Shown here in pieces: positions 14,170-21,006 of a DNA stretch of 21,006 bases. The position numbers were made by a program, and so were the translations under genes. Position 1 is the stretch's first letter, and the number at the start of each line of letters is the position of its first letter. The DNA lies in assembly GCA_035705985.1 (NCBI GenBank), contig DASSVP010000251.1, positions 1 to 21,006 of the forward strand. The letters run 5' to 3'. This DNA is from JACVRW01 sp035705985 (GTDB lineage Bacteria > Actinomycetota > Thermoleophilia > Solirubrobacterales > Thermoleophilaceae). The notes under the pieces were generated by a model that worked only from the letters and a program-made list of their open reading frames with translations, was not told the origin of the DNA and did no database searches.

Positions 14170-15544
14170 GCCGGGCGTCGAGCAGCGCGAGCGCACCGTC
14201 CTCCTCACGGCGGCGCTCGGCACGATGCTCATGCCGCTGAACTCGACGATGATCGCGGTCGCCCTGCCCGACGTCGTCGAGGACCTCGACGTCTCGCTGG
14301 GCTCGACCGCGTGGCTCGTCAGCGGTTATCTGATCGCGCAGGCCTCCCTCCAGCCGCTCGCCGGGAAGCTGGGGGACCGGCTCGGACGGCGGCCGCTGAT
14401 ACTTGCGGGCCTCGCCTCCTTCGGCTTGGCGTCACTCGGTGCCGCGTTCGCTCCGAGCCTGACGGTGCTGATCGCCTTCCGTGTGCTCCAGGCCGTCACG
14501 GGGGCGCTCGTGTTCCCGAACTCGATCGCGCTCGTCCGCGAGCTTCTCCCGGAGGAACGGCGCGGCACGGTGTTCGGGCTGATCGGCTCGGCCATCGGCC
14601 TCGCGGCCGCCGGTGGGCCTCCGCTTGGCGGCGCGCTCGTCGCGCTCGGCGGTTGGCGCGCGCTCTTCCTCGTCAACCTGCCCTGGGTCGCCGTGGCGAT
14701 GTGGCTCGCGCTGCGGTCGGTTCCGCGCCGGCTCGCAACGACCGATCGCGGGCGCTTCGATCTCGGCGGGGCCGTCGCTCTGAGCCTGCTCCTCGGGTCG
14801 ACCGCCTGGCTCCTCAATCCCGGCGATGTACCGGGCTGGGCCGTTCCCGCCGCCGTTGTCGCGCTCGTGGTGCTGGTCGTCGCGTTCGTCCGTTACGAAC
14901 TGGGCCAGGACGACCCGATCGTCGAGCCGCGCTTCCTGCGCGTCCGGCCGTTCGCGGCAGCGACGGCTTCCGTCGGCCTGAGCAACCTGGCGCTTTACGG
15001 AACGCTGCTGGCCGTCCCGTTGCTCCTCGCCGACCGGCCTCGGTGGTCCGCGGGGGAGATCGGCTTGGCGGTCGGTGCGCTGTCCTTCCCGCTGCTCGCG
15101 CTCTCGCCGGTCGGTGGGCGACTCTCCGACCGCGCGGGCCGCCGCACCGCGGCCGTCGCCGGGCTGACCCTCGTCACGGTCGGCCTCACGCCTCTCGCCC
15201 TCGCAGGAGAGGAGATCGCGGCCGGTCTCTTGATCGGCTCGATCGCGGTGGCCGGCGCCGGGCTCGGGCTCTCGAACGCCGCAGTGCAGGCCGCGGGTGT
15301 GGAGGCGCTCGCGCCACGCCACGCCGGGGTCGCCTCGGGGATCTTCTCCACCGGCCGGTACCTCGGCGGGATCGCCGCCGCAAGTCTCGTCGCCGGCCTC
15401 GTCAACGGCGGCGACGGCGACTACGGCATGCTCTTCACGATCGAGGTCGCAGCGGCGCTGGCCTCGACCCTGCTCGCGCTCGCGCTCCCTGGGCGCGCCA
15501 CGACACCGGCGGTCGACGAGGCCGCCGCTGTGGAGGTGACCTGA
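14147..15544 (+). CDS. MFS transporter, DHA2 (14-TM) drug exporter type
   Basis: A 465-residue inner-membrane protein with 14 hydrophobic segments, the number typical of DHA2 proton/drug antiporters (EmrB/QacA type). TM1 is LLTAALGTMLMPLNSTMIAV. The loop motif A follows TM2 as GKLGDRLGRRPLILAG. A motif-C-like GLAAAGGPPLGGALV occurs in TM5, marking exporters. A second GGRLSDRAGRR loop appears in the C-terminal half. The GTG start at 14147 lies 23 bases inside the cNMP-binding gene, giving close coupling with the phosphotransferase genes. A phosphorylating enzyme, nucleotide-sensing protein and drug exporter in one operon suggest combined modification and efflux of a toxic small molecule. The substrate cannot be read from sequence. 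Confidence 0.88.
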   Translation: MPPRKRSRPGVEQRERTVLLTAALGTMLMPLNSTMIAVALPDVVEDLDVSLGSTAWLVSGYLIAQASLQPLAGKLGDRLGRRPLILAGLASFGLASLGAAFAPSLTVLIAFRVLQAVTGALVFPNSIALVRELLPEERRGTVFGLIGSAIGLAAAGGPPLGGALVALGGWRALFLVNLPWVAVAMWLALRSVPRRLATTDRGRFDLGGAVALSLLLGSTAWLLNPGDVPGWAVPAAVVALVVLVVAFVRYELGQDDPIVEPRFLRVRPFAAATASVGLSNLALYGTLLAVPLLLADRPRWSAGEIGLAVGALSFPLLALSPVGGRLSDRAGRRTAAVAGLTLVTVGLTPLALAGEEIAAGLLIGSIAVAGAGLGLSNAAVQAAGVEALAPRHAGVASGIFSTGRYLGGIAAASLVAGLVNGGDGDYGMLFTIEVAAALASTLLALALPGRATTPAVDEAAAVEVT

Positions 15545-15824
15545 CCGCGGCGCAACGGTCGTGCCGGGCTTCGGGGCCGCTCGCGGCCGTAGCGCTGGTG
15601 CCGCGACCGGTGAACGCTGAGCTGCGGCGGCTTGCCCGGATGCGGTCCAGTGCGGTCGCGGCCATCGGGCGCGACGGCGTCCCCGCCTGTGCCGCGGGCG
15701 ATCGCCAGCGGGGATTTCACGACCCGGACCCGTAGAAAGCCGCAGGGACTGCGCTGCGGCCGTGCTACGCGGACCTGGACGCGCGAATGGCTCGTGTCGG
15801 CGAGCGCCACGCCTGATGTGCGAT
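15545..15824. other. No recognisable gene (about 280 bases)
   Basis: Frames on both strands are open but give Arg/Pro-rich translations without family features or credible starts. A short GC hairpin (GGCCG-CTCG-CGGCC, about 15577-15590) may help terminate the exporter transcript. The rest precedes the promoter of the small repeat protein. Confidence 0.45.
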
Positions 15825-15853
15825 TTGTCATTGTCCCCCTTTCGGGTTAGGGT
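15825..15853 (+). promoter_or_regulatory. Promoter of the small repeat-peptide gene
   Basis: TTGTCA (15825-15830) and TAGGGT (15848-15853) are separated by exactly 17 bases. They match the -35 (five of six to TTGACA) and the TAnnnT core of -10 boxes. This leaves a leader of about 40 bases before the strong ribosome binding site. Confidence 0.55.
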
Positions 15854-15902
15854 GGGCTGCGCGAGGCGCCGCGCAACACGCTCCCAAACAAGGAGGTAGC
15901 TG

Positions 15903-16088
15903 GTGAAGCGGAAGATTGGAGCGGCGCTCGCCGTCGCGGGCCTGATCGCCGCCGGCGCGGTGCCGGCCGGAGCGACGACTCCGCCCGGACAGCAGGGCTA
16001 CGAGGGCCAGCCCGGCAACCAAGGTGGCTATCACCAGGCCGGACAGCAGGGTTACGAAGGCCAGCCCGGCAATCAGGGCGGCCACTAA
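15903..16088 (+). CDS. Small secreted Gly/Gln-rich repeat peptide
   Basis: A 61-residue protein I do not recognise. A near-perfect AAGGAGGT ribosome binding site (15890-15897) lies 5 bases before GTG 15903. The N-terminus is a clean Sec signal peptide: MKRK, then a hydrophobic core (IGAALAVAGLIAAGAVP) ending AGA-TT. The mature part is about 35 residues and consists almost only of two copies of an 18-residue unit, GQQGYEGQPGNQGGYHQA; the second copy ends in GGH. The mature peptide has no Cys, no hydrophobic core and few charges, so it should be disordered. Its Gly/Gln/Tyr/Asn composition resembles low-complexity adhesive, structural or phase-separating segments. With its own promoter, ribosome binding site and terminator it appears to be a genuine, probably well expressed gene. 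Confidence 0.75.
   Translation: MKRKIGAALAVAGLIAAGAVPAGATTPPGQQGYEGQPGNQGGYHQAGQQGYEGQPGNQGGH
15987..16085 (+). repeat. 54-bp tandem repeat inside the small peptide gene
   Basis: Unit 1 covers 15987-16040; unit 2 starts at 16041 and is cut short by the stop codon at 16086. The copies differ mainly at third codon positions (for example GGC/GGT, GAG/GAA, AAC/AAT, CAA/CAG). The amino acid repeat is therefore conserved while the DNA has drifted, which implies purifying selection on the peptide. Confidence 0.8.
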
Positions 16089-16100
16089 CGCCCACGGGAC

Positions 16101-16126
16101 GGACGGGCACTCGGGGGTGCCCGTCC
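16101..16126 (+). terminator. Hairpin after the small repeat-peptide gene
   Basis: A perfect 10-bp stem, GGACGGGCAC (16101-16110) with GTGCCCGTCC (16117-16126), around a 6-base loop, 12 bases after the stop codon. Because it is symmetric it may also end the converging minus-strand sulfur operon. Confidence 0.7.
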
Positions 16127-16280
16127 TCGTCCCTTCGATGGCGTGCTCCGTGGCGGCCGCCACGCATTACCGGCATGCTCGCCGTTGACGGCCAGTCCTG
16201 CGACGGGCGGTTGCCTCCGGGGACTCCCGCGTTCTTCCGGCTCGTCCTCAGGCACGAGGCCCTGCGGCGCGGGGCGCCGG

Positions 16281-17072
16281 TCAAGCCGGCGGGCCGCCGA
16301 GGAATGCGACGGAGACGAGCAGGTACGCGGCGACAGCGACGACGAGCAGCGCGAAGCCGCGGCCGAGTTGTCGCTGAGGGATGCGGCTTGCGAGGGCCGC
16401 GCCGATGATGGCGCCCGCTACGCATGCGGCCGTCATGGCCGCGGTCACGTCCGGGTCGAGCGAGCGCCCGGCCAGCAGGTGCGCTGCCAGTCCGAGGAGC
16501 GAGGTGGCAGTGATGATGACCAGCGACGTGCCGATCGCGGTTCGCATGGTGAAAGCGAGGCCGATGGCGAGCGTGGGAACGATCAGGAAGCCGCCGCCGA
16601 CGCCGAAGAACCCCGTGACCAGCCCGACGGCGGCGCCGGCGATGAGGTCGCGCGGGAGTCTCAGCGGCGGGCAGGTTCCGCCGCCCTCCCCGGTGCCGGC
16701 GGGTTCGGGCTCGTGGGCGTTGGCCTTGCGCCAGGTGGCGTGCGCGGCTGCGAGCATCACCAGCGCGAAACCGGCCAGCAGCACGGCGCCGCTGACGGCC
16801 TCGGCTGCGAGCGTGCCGAGCGCGATGCCCGGCACCGCCGCCGCGGTGAAGGAGCCGGCGTGGCGCCAGCAGACCCGTCCGGCGTGCGCGTGCCCGAGCC
16901 CGCCGGCGACCGCGCCGGCGGCAACAACAACGAGCGAGGCGGTCGTGGCTTCGGGGACGGTCTGGTCGAGGACGTAGACGAGGACGGGGACGGCGAGCAC
17001 GGACCCGCCGCCCCCGAGGGTGCCGACGGCCAGCCCGATGGCGAGCCCGAAGGGGATGGCCAGCAGCAGCAC
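16281..17072 (-). CDS. TauE/SafE-family sulfite/organosulfur exporter
   Basis: A 263-residue membrane protein with about eight TM segments in two similar halves. Each half starts with the family's glycine-rich motif: GLAVGTLGGGGSVLAVPVLV near the N-terminus and GLVTGFFGVGGGFLIVPTLA in the middle (about 155-175). The loop between the halves (about 115-135) is cytoplasmic and Pro/Glu-rich. TauE/SafE proteins move sulfite, sulfoacetate, sulfide-derived anions or related compounds across the inner membrane. The GTG start at 17072 is 6 bases after the stop of the persulfide-dioxygenase-like gene, so the two are cotranscribed. Export of sulfite made by that enzyme is the natural reading. Confidence 0.88.
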   Translation of the reverse strand: MLLLAIPFGLAIGLAVGTLGGGGSVLAVPVLVYVLDQTVPEATTASLVVVAAGAVAGGLGHAHAGRVCWRHAGSFTAAAVPGIALGTLAAEAVSGAVLLAGFALVMLAAAHATWRKANAHEPEPAGTGEGGGTCPPLRLPRDLIAGAAVGLVTGFFGVGGGFLIVPTLAIGLAFTMRTAIGTSLVIITATSLLGLAAHLLAGRSLDPDVTAAMTAACVAGAIIGAALASRIPQRQLGRGFALLVVAVAAYLLVSVAFLGGPPA

Positions 17073-17078
17073 CGGCCG

Positions 17079-18479
17079 TTACGCCTTGGCGGTTTCGGGC
17101 TGCTCGGTGGGCCAGCCCTCGCGCTTCCACCTCGGCACGCCGCCCTCGACGACGTGGATGACCTGCTCGGCGCCGTAGCGCTGTAGGAGGCTGGCGGCGA
17201 CGGCGGCGCGCTCGCCGGAGCCGCACATGACGGCCACGGGCTGGGTGGGGTCGATGCCGTCGGGGATGTCGTGGATGTCGTGATAGGGCTGGTGCACCGA
17301 GCCGGGGATGTGACCGGCGTCCCACTCGCTCTTCTCGCGGACGTCGAGGACCTGCGGACGGCGAGCTTCGTCGGTCCAGAGCTCGCGTACCTCGGAAATG
17401 GTCATCCGCTCGACGCGGTCGACGTCGAGCTTGTCCTCGCGCCAGGAGGTCATGCCGCCGGCGAGGTAGCCGGCGATGTTGCTAAGGCCGACCGCGCCGG
17501 CGAGGTGGGCCGCCTCGATGGCGTCTTCGTCGTCGCGGCCGACAAGCACGATGGGCTGCTCGGGCATGGCGAGCCACGCGAGCTTTGAGCCGAAGCCCGC
17601 GCGGCGTGCGGTGATGCTCACCGCGCCGGGGATGTGCGCCTCGTCGAACTGCAGCTCGGTGCGCACGTCGACGACGAGCGCTGCGTCTTGCTGGGCCTGT
17701 TCGACCTGCCGTGGGCTGAGTGGTTGCGCTTCCACGGTTTCCTTGACCAGCGGGCCGCGATTGAGCGCGACGATGTTCTTGAAGTTCGGCGGCTGCGGTC
17801 CCAGCGTCGAGGTGGTCTTCTCGACGAACTCGTCCTCGTCGGTGACCTGCAGCAGCGCCTGGTTGGCCCGCTCGAACCCGATGGTCGAGGCGACCTTGAG
17901 GTCCATGCCGGGTCCGCCGCACAGCGACCCGCCGAGGTGCCCCGGCCAGACTTCGACCACGTCCGGCAGGCTCATGAGCTTGTCGTTGAGCGAGTGGAAG
18001 ATGCCGCGCGCGCCTTCCTCCTTGTCAACCGCGAGGTCGGGGCGAGCGATGTCACCGACGAACAGGGTGTCGCCGGTCAGCACCGCCCACGGCTCGTCCG
18101 AGCGCGCGGCGTCGACGAGCGCGAACGCGGTGTGTTCGGGGCGGTGCCCCGGGGTGTGCAGCGCTCGTACCCTTACGGAGCCGAGCTCGAGCTCCCAGCC
18201 GTCGTCGAATGGCTCGTGGTCGTACTCGGGGTCGGCGTCGCGGTGGATGTGGACGGTCGCTCCGGTGGCGGCGACGAGGCGGCCGTGCCCGGAGACGTGG
18301 TCGGCGTGGTTGTGGGTCTCCAGCACGTGCTCGATGCGGACGCCGAGGTAGCGCGCGAGCCGCAGGTACTCGTCGATGTCGAGCTTGGGGTCGACCAGCG
18401 CGGCGACGCCGGCGCTCTCATCGCCGATGAGGTAGCTGGCGCAGCCGAGGTCGTCGTGGGTGAGCTGGCGGAAAATCAT
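17079..18479 (-). CDS. Persulfide-dioxygenase-like MBL-fold protein with two rhodanese domains
   Basis: A 466-residue cytoplasmic protein. Residues 1 to about 235 form an ETHE1-like metallo-beta-lactamase domain: THNHADHVSG (H56, H58, D60, H61), TPGHRPEHT (H112), GDTLFVGD (D137) and VWPGHLGGSLCGG (H181). Persulfide dioxygenases use mononuclear iron at this site to oxidise glutathione persulfide to sulfite. Two rhodanese domains follow. The first (about 255-350) has VVDVRTELQFDEAHIPGAV but its active loop reads VLVGRDDEDA with no Cys, so it should not transfer sulfur. The second (about 360-455) keeps the catalytic loop MCGSGERAA with Cys419. The start overlaps the stop of the small rhodanese upstream (ATGA). 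The protein is central to the sulfide/persulfide detoxification operon. Confidence 0.9.
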   Translation of the reverse strand: MIFRQLTHDDLGCASYLIGDESAGVAALVDPKLDIDEYLRLARYLGVRIEHVLETHNHADHVSGHGRLVAATGATVHIHRDADPEYDHEPFDDGWELELGSVRVRALHTPGHRPEHTAFALVDAARSDEPWAVLTGDTLFVGDIARPDLAVDKEEGARGIFHSLNDKLMSLPDVVEVWPGHLGGSLCGGPGMDLKVASTIGFERANQALLQVTDEDEFVEKTTSTLGPQPPNFKNIVALNRGPLVKETVEAQPLSPRQVEQAQQDAALVVDVRTELQFDEAHIPGAVSITARRAGFGSKLAWLAMPEQPIVLVGRDDEDAIEAAHLAGAVGLSNIAGYLAGGMTSWREDKLDVDRVERMTISEVRELWTDEARRPQVLDVREKSEWDAGHIPGSVHQPYHDIHDIPDGIDPTQPVAVMCGSGERAAVAASLLQRYGAEQVIHVVEGGVPRWKREGWPTEQPETAKA

Positions 18480-18631
18480 CGAATCCTCCCGGGAGTGGTG
18501 GTGTCCAGGCCCTGCTGCTCCCAGGCGGTCATGCCGCCGGAGACGTTGCGGGCGTCCAGGCCCGCGCGGCGAGCGGCCGTGGCGGCCATCGCCGAGCGGC
18601 GGCCGCTCTGGCAGATGAACGCGACGGTCAT
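18476..18631 (-). CDS. Half-length rhodanese (C-terminal half with active Cys)
   Basis: A 51-residue product, MTVAFICQSGRRSAMAATAA then RRAGLDARNVSGGMTAWEQQ and a short tail. This is the second half of a single-domain rhodanese: the strand leading into the active loop CQSGRRS, the following helix, and the 'N..GGM.AW' strand and helix. The first half of the domain ('VDVR....GHIPGA') is missing and not encoded upstream, where the MMPL gene lies instead. Its ATG overlaps the MMPL stop by one base (TGATG) and its stop overlaps the next ATG by four. It may be a remnant kept by operon coupling, or may complement another rhodanese half; I consider a remnant more likely. Confidence 0.65.
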   Translation of the reverse strand: MTVAFICQSGRRSAMAATAARRAGLDARNVSGGMTAWEQQGLDTTTPGRIR

Positions 18632-20757
18632 CACGCGTGGCCGAAGCGGACGTCGGGCAGGACGCGGTCCAGCGGCTTGGGCAGCCACCACGCCCACCTG
18701 CCGAGCAGCCGCAGCACGACCGGGACGAGCAGCAGGCGGACCAGCGCGGCGTCGAGCAGGACGGCGGTGCCGAGGATGACGCCCATCTCCTTCGGCGGCA
18801 GCGGACCGCTCAGTGCGAAGGTGAAGAACACGGCGACCATCACCGCTGCTGCCGCGAACACGACCCGGCCGGAGTGCGCGACGCCGCCGACCATCGCCTC
18901 GCGCGTGTCATGGCTGCGATCCCAGTGCTCCTTCGCGGAGGAGAGCAGGAACACGGTGTAGTCCATCGAGATGGCGAAGACCATCGCGAAGAAGAACACG
19001 GGCGCCCACGCGTTCAGGAAGCCCTGCGGGTCCAGGCCGAGCAGGTCGGCGAGGTGTCCCTCCTGGAAGATGAGCCGGGCGACGCCGAACGCGGCACCGA
19101 CGGCGAGCAGGTTGGTGACCACGCCGACAGCGGCGAGGATGGGGGCCTGCAGCGCGACCAGCAGCAGCAGGAACCCGAGCGCGAGGACGACGCCGATAAC
19201 CAGTGGCGTCTTGGCGGTGAGCGCGGCTTCGAGGTCGTGGTTCTCGGCGACGGAGCCGCCGACGAGCGCTTCCTCGGGGAGGTCGTTCCGGAGGCGGTCG
19301 ATGGTGGCGCCGACGGCCTTGTCTGACGGGTCGTGCTCGGGGACGACCTGGACCATCATGTTGCCGGCCCGGCCGGGCATGGCCGGCATGACCTGGGCGA
19401 CGCCTGCGTCGGCCTTCGCGCTCGCGGCGACCTGCTCTGCGTCGGCCTTCGGCGCGACGACCTGCAGAGCGCCGGGAGCGCCCTCGCCGAACGCATCCTG
19501 CACCTGGGTGTAGGCGGTGCGCGAGCCGTCGCCCTCGGGCACCACCTTGATGGACGGCATGCCCGTCTGCAGACCGAACACGGGGATGCTCAGCGCGACG
19601 AGGACCGCGACGGCCACGGCGCCGTAGGCCACCGGCCGGCGCCACAGGCGTTCGGCCCAGGCAGCGAACTTCGGCGAGCGGTGCTCCCCGGAGTGCACCC
19701 ACGGCAGCGCCAGCTTGTCCACGCGCGGGCCGAGCTTGGCCAGCACGGCGGGCAGCAGCGTGAGCGTCGCCGTGAGGATGAAGACGACCGAGAGCATGAT
19801 GCCGAGCGCCATCGAGCGGAACGCGGGCGAGGGAACGAGCATCACCGCCGAGAGGGAGATGAGCACGGTCAGACCCGAGAACAGGACGGCCTTGCCGGCG
19901 GTGTCCATCGTCTCGGCGACGGCATCCTCGGCCGACAGCTTGCTCCCGAAGAACGCGCCGCGGAAGCGCATCACGATGAACAGCGCGTAGTCGATGCCCA
20001 GCGCGAGCGCGAACATCAGCGCGAAGTTCATCGCCCAGATGGAGATGTCCAGGAACTGCGTGCCCAGGTACAGCGACCCGGCGGACGCGACCAGGCCGAG
20101 GATGGTGAGCATCAGCGGCAGGCCGGCTGCGACGAGCGACCCGAAGGCGAGCAGGAGAATGCCGAGCGTGATCGGCCAGGAGATGAGCTCTGACTTCATC
20201 ATCGCCGTCTTGTTGGCCTCGTTGAAGTCCGACCACATGCCCGAGGCGCCGGTCAGCGAGACCTGTACGCCATCGGCCGGGAGCGCGGCGAGCTCTTCCT
20301 TGAGGTCATCTGCGGCGCGGACCATCTCGTTCGAGCTGGCGGCGGCGCCGGCCTGGATGACGGCTGTGTGGCCGTCACCCGAGACCGACTGCCCCGGCCG
20401 CGGCGGCACGACCTCGGTCACGCGCGGGTCGGCCTCGAGTGCACGCTGGGCGTCGGCTACGACGGCCTTGAAGGCCGGGTCAGTCGCGGTCTTGTCGGCG
20501 GAGTGCACGACGACCATGAGCGCGGACGAGGAGAGGCCGCCGAACTCGCGGTCGACGGTCTCGCGGACCTGGAGCGACTCAGAACCGGTGGCTTCCCAGC
20601 CGGCGCCGGAAAGAGCATGCTCGACCTTCGGGGCGATGACGCCCAGGCCGATGGCCAGGACCGCCCAGGCGATGGCGACGAGCTTGAAGTGGGTGGCGGT
20701 CCAGCGGCCGAGGCGGCCGATCGGTCCGTAGGTGTGAGCTGAAGGCATTGGCGTCAT
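18631..20757 (-). CDS. MMPL/RND-family transporter within the sulfur operon
   Basis: A 708-residue inner-membrane transporter. ATG 20757 lies 4 bases after the upstream stop; a second ATG nine bases on (MPSAHTYGPIG) is an alternative. Layout: TM1 (~24-44), porter domain (~45-190), TM helices (~192-340), second half from ~375, final bundle (~525-690). Both Asp-Tyr relay pairs are intact: GIDYALFIVMRFRG (D256-Y257) and SMDYTVFLLSSAKEHW (D599-Y600). It ends GRWAWWLPKPLDRVLPD, a tail also seen in the other MMPL protein of this window. MMPL proteins usually export lipids or drugs, so its position inside a rhodanese/persulfide operon is unexpected and its cargo unknown. Confidence 0.9.
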   Translation of the reverse strand: MTPMPSAHTYGPIGRLGRWTATHFKLVAIAWAVLAIGLGVIAPKVEHALSGAGWEATGSESLQVRETVDREFGGLSSSALMVVVHSADKTATDPAFKAVVADAQRALEADPRVTEVVPPRPGQSVSGDGHTAVIQAGAAASSNEMVRAADDLKEELAALPADGVQVSLTGASGMWSDFNEANKTAMMKSELISWPITLGILLLAFGSLVAAGLPLMLTILGLVASAGSLYLGTQFLDISIWAMNFALMFALALGIDYALFIVMRFRGAFFGSKLSAEDAVAETMDTAGKAVLFSGLTVLISLSAVMLVPSPAFRSMALGIMLSVVFILTATLTLLPAVLAKLGPRVDKLALPWVHSGEHRSPKFAAWAERLWRRPVAYGAVAVAVLVALSIPVFGLQTGMPSIKVVPEGDGSRTAYTQVQDAFGEGAPGALQVVAPKADAEQVAASAKADAGVAQVMPAMPGRAGNMMVQVVPEHDPSDKAVGATIDRLRNDLPEEALVGGSVAENHDLEAALTAKTPLVIGVVLALGFLLLLVALQAPILAAVGVVTNLLAVGAAFGVARLIFQEGHLADLLGLDPQGFLNAWAPVFFFAMVFAISMDYTVFLLSSAKEHWDRSHDTREAMVGGVAHSGRVVFAAAAVMVAVFFTFALSGPLPPKEMGVILGTAVLLDAALVRLLLVPVVLRLLGRWAWWLPKPLDRVLPDVRFGHA

Positions 20758-20761
20758 CCGG

Positions 20762-21006
20762 TTAGGAGGTGGGCGGGGTGTGGGCTGCGGCTCGTAGGCC
20801 GAGGAGCCGCGTGAGGACCAGCGACGCGGGGCAGGCGCCGACGGCGACGTAGAGCCACTGGTTGGCGCCGACGAACGCGGTCAGCAGCAGAAACCAGGGT
20901 GAGACCAGCGCGGACAGCGCGGCGCTGAGCAGCGTCACGGTGCCGGCGAGCGCGAACAGCACGCGCTCCAGCGGCCAGCCACGCCGTGAGGTCGAGCAGG
21001 CAGCGC
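20762..21006 (-). CDS. DUF2892/YgaP-type membrane domain protein, 5' end outside window
   Basis: The frame is open to the right edge and gives 80 visible codons. It begins ...CSTSRRGWPLERVLFALAGT, followed by two hydrophobic helices (VTLLSAALSALVSPWFLLLT and AFVGANQWLYVAVGACPASL) and VLTRLLGLRAA. The RRGWPLER entry, the two-TM hairpin and the Cys near the second helix are typical of the DUF2892 domain that ends YgaP-type membrane rhodaneses. A GTG at 20962 could start a short version, but the conserved CSTSRRGW lies upstream of it, so a longer protein, probably with a rhodanese domain, is more likely. Its stop lies 4 bases before the MMPL start, making it the first visible gene of the sulfur operon. 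Confidence 0.75.
   Translation of the reverse strand, partial: AACSTSRRGWPLERVLFALAGTVTLLSAALSALVSPWFLLLTAFVGANQWLYVAVGACPASLVLTRLLGLRAAAHTPPTS

Noticed and set aside
14311..15735. 474-codon plus-strand open frame
   Set aside because: It is a shifted-frame shadow of the DHA2 exporter, dominated by Arg, Ala and Gly, while the exporter frame has 14 clear membrane segments.
15987..16085. CRISPR-like or minisatellite repeat
   Set aside because: The two 54-base units are contiguous codon repeats in a coding frame with no spacers; no CRISPR array was seen anywhere in the window.
15847..17325. 492-codon minus-strand open frame
   Set aside because: It runs across the small-peptide unit, the TauE/SafE gene and the end of the dioxygenase gene in another frame, and its translation is Arg/Pro-rich low complexity.

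Overview
The window is very GC-rich, with short intergenic spaces, many GTG starts, 1- to 4-base stop/start overlaps and several apparently leaderless genes. Together with the gene families present, this suggests a high-GC actinobacterium, possibly of the Thermoleophilia/Solirubrobacterales type. That placement is inferred from composition and gene content only.

Region 1 (1-1700): a Phd/VapB-PIN toxin-antitoxin pair runs off the left edge. It is followed by about 750 bases with no recognisable gene and a cysteine-synthase-family pseudogene carrying three lesions. Region 2 (1726-3730): one secreted protein with LVIVD-type repeats and an inserted protease-associated domain, closed by a strong hairpin. 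Region 3 (3800-5360): a gene graveyard. It holds a tRNA-Met 3' half starting at the anticodon loop, a 5'-truncated ABC substrate-binding protein, a second tRNA 3' fragment fused to a decayed lipoprotein gene, the last codons of a histidine kinase, and a frameshifted IS481-family transposase.

Region 4 (5358-8263): a SnoaL-like gene and an alpha/beta-hydrolase-fold gene that has lost both its nucleophile and its catalytic His. They diverge from a MmyB-like XRE regulator, which is followed by a DHFR/RibD-like reductase. The divergent gap holds a 49-bp concentric palindrome lying over one -35 box and next to the other. Region 5 (8442-11138): a PadR regulator and an MMPL exporter in one operon, with an AT-rich dyad over the padR start.

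Region 6 (11145-15544) is the most unusual part. Four tightly packed genes encode a two-piece PEP-synthase/rifampin-phosphotransferase-like enzyme in permuted order (phosphohistidine-domain subunit first, ATP-grasp subunit second), a stand-alone cyclic-nucleotide-binding protein without a DNA-binding domain, and a 14-TM DHA2 drug exporter. Two CRP-box-like sequences lie upstream. The layout resembles the three-subunit phenylphosphate synthase of Thauera, with a cNMP domain in place of the CBS-type regulatory subunit. I read it as a cNMP-gated small-molecule phosphotransferase with an efflux partner; the substrate is unknown.

Region 7 (15825-16126): a complete small transcription unit for a 61-residue secreted Gly/Gln-rich repeat peptide. 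Region 8 (16281-21006, minus strand): a sulfur-handling operon containing a DUF2892/YgaP-like membrane protein (cut by the window edge), an MMPL transporter, a half-length rhodanese, a persulfide-dioxygenase-like metallo-beta-lactamase protein with two rhodanese domains, and a TauE/SafE exporter.
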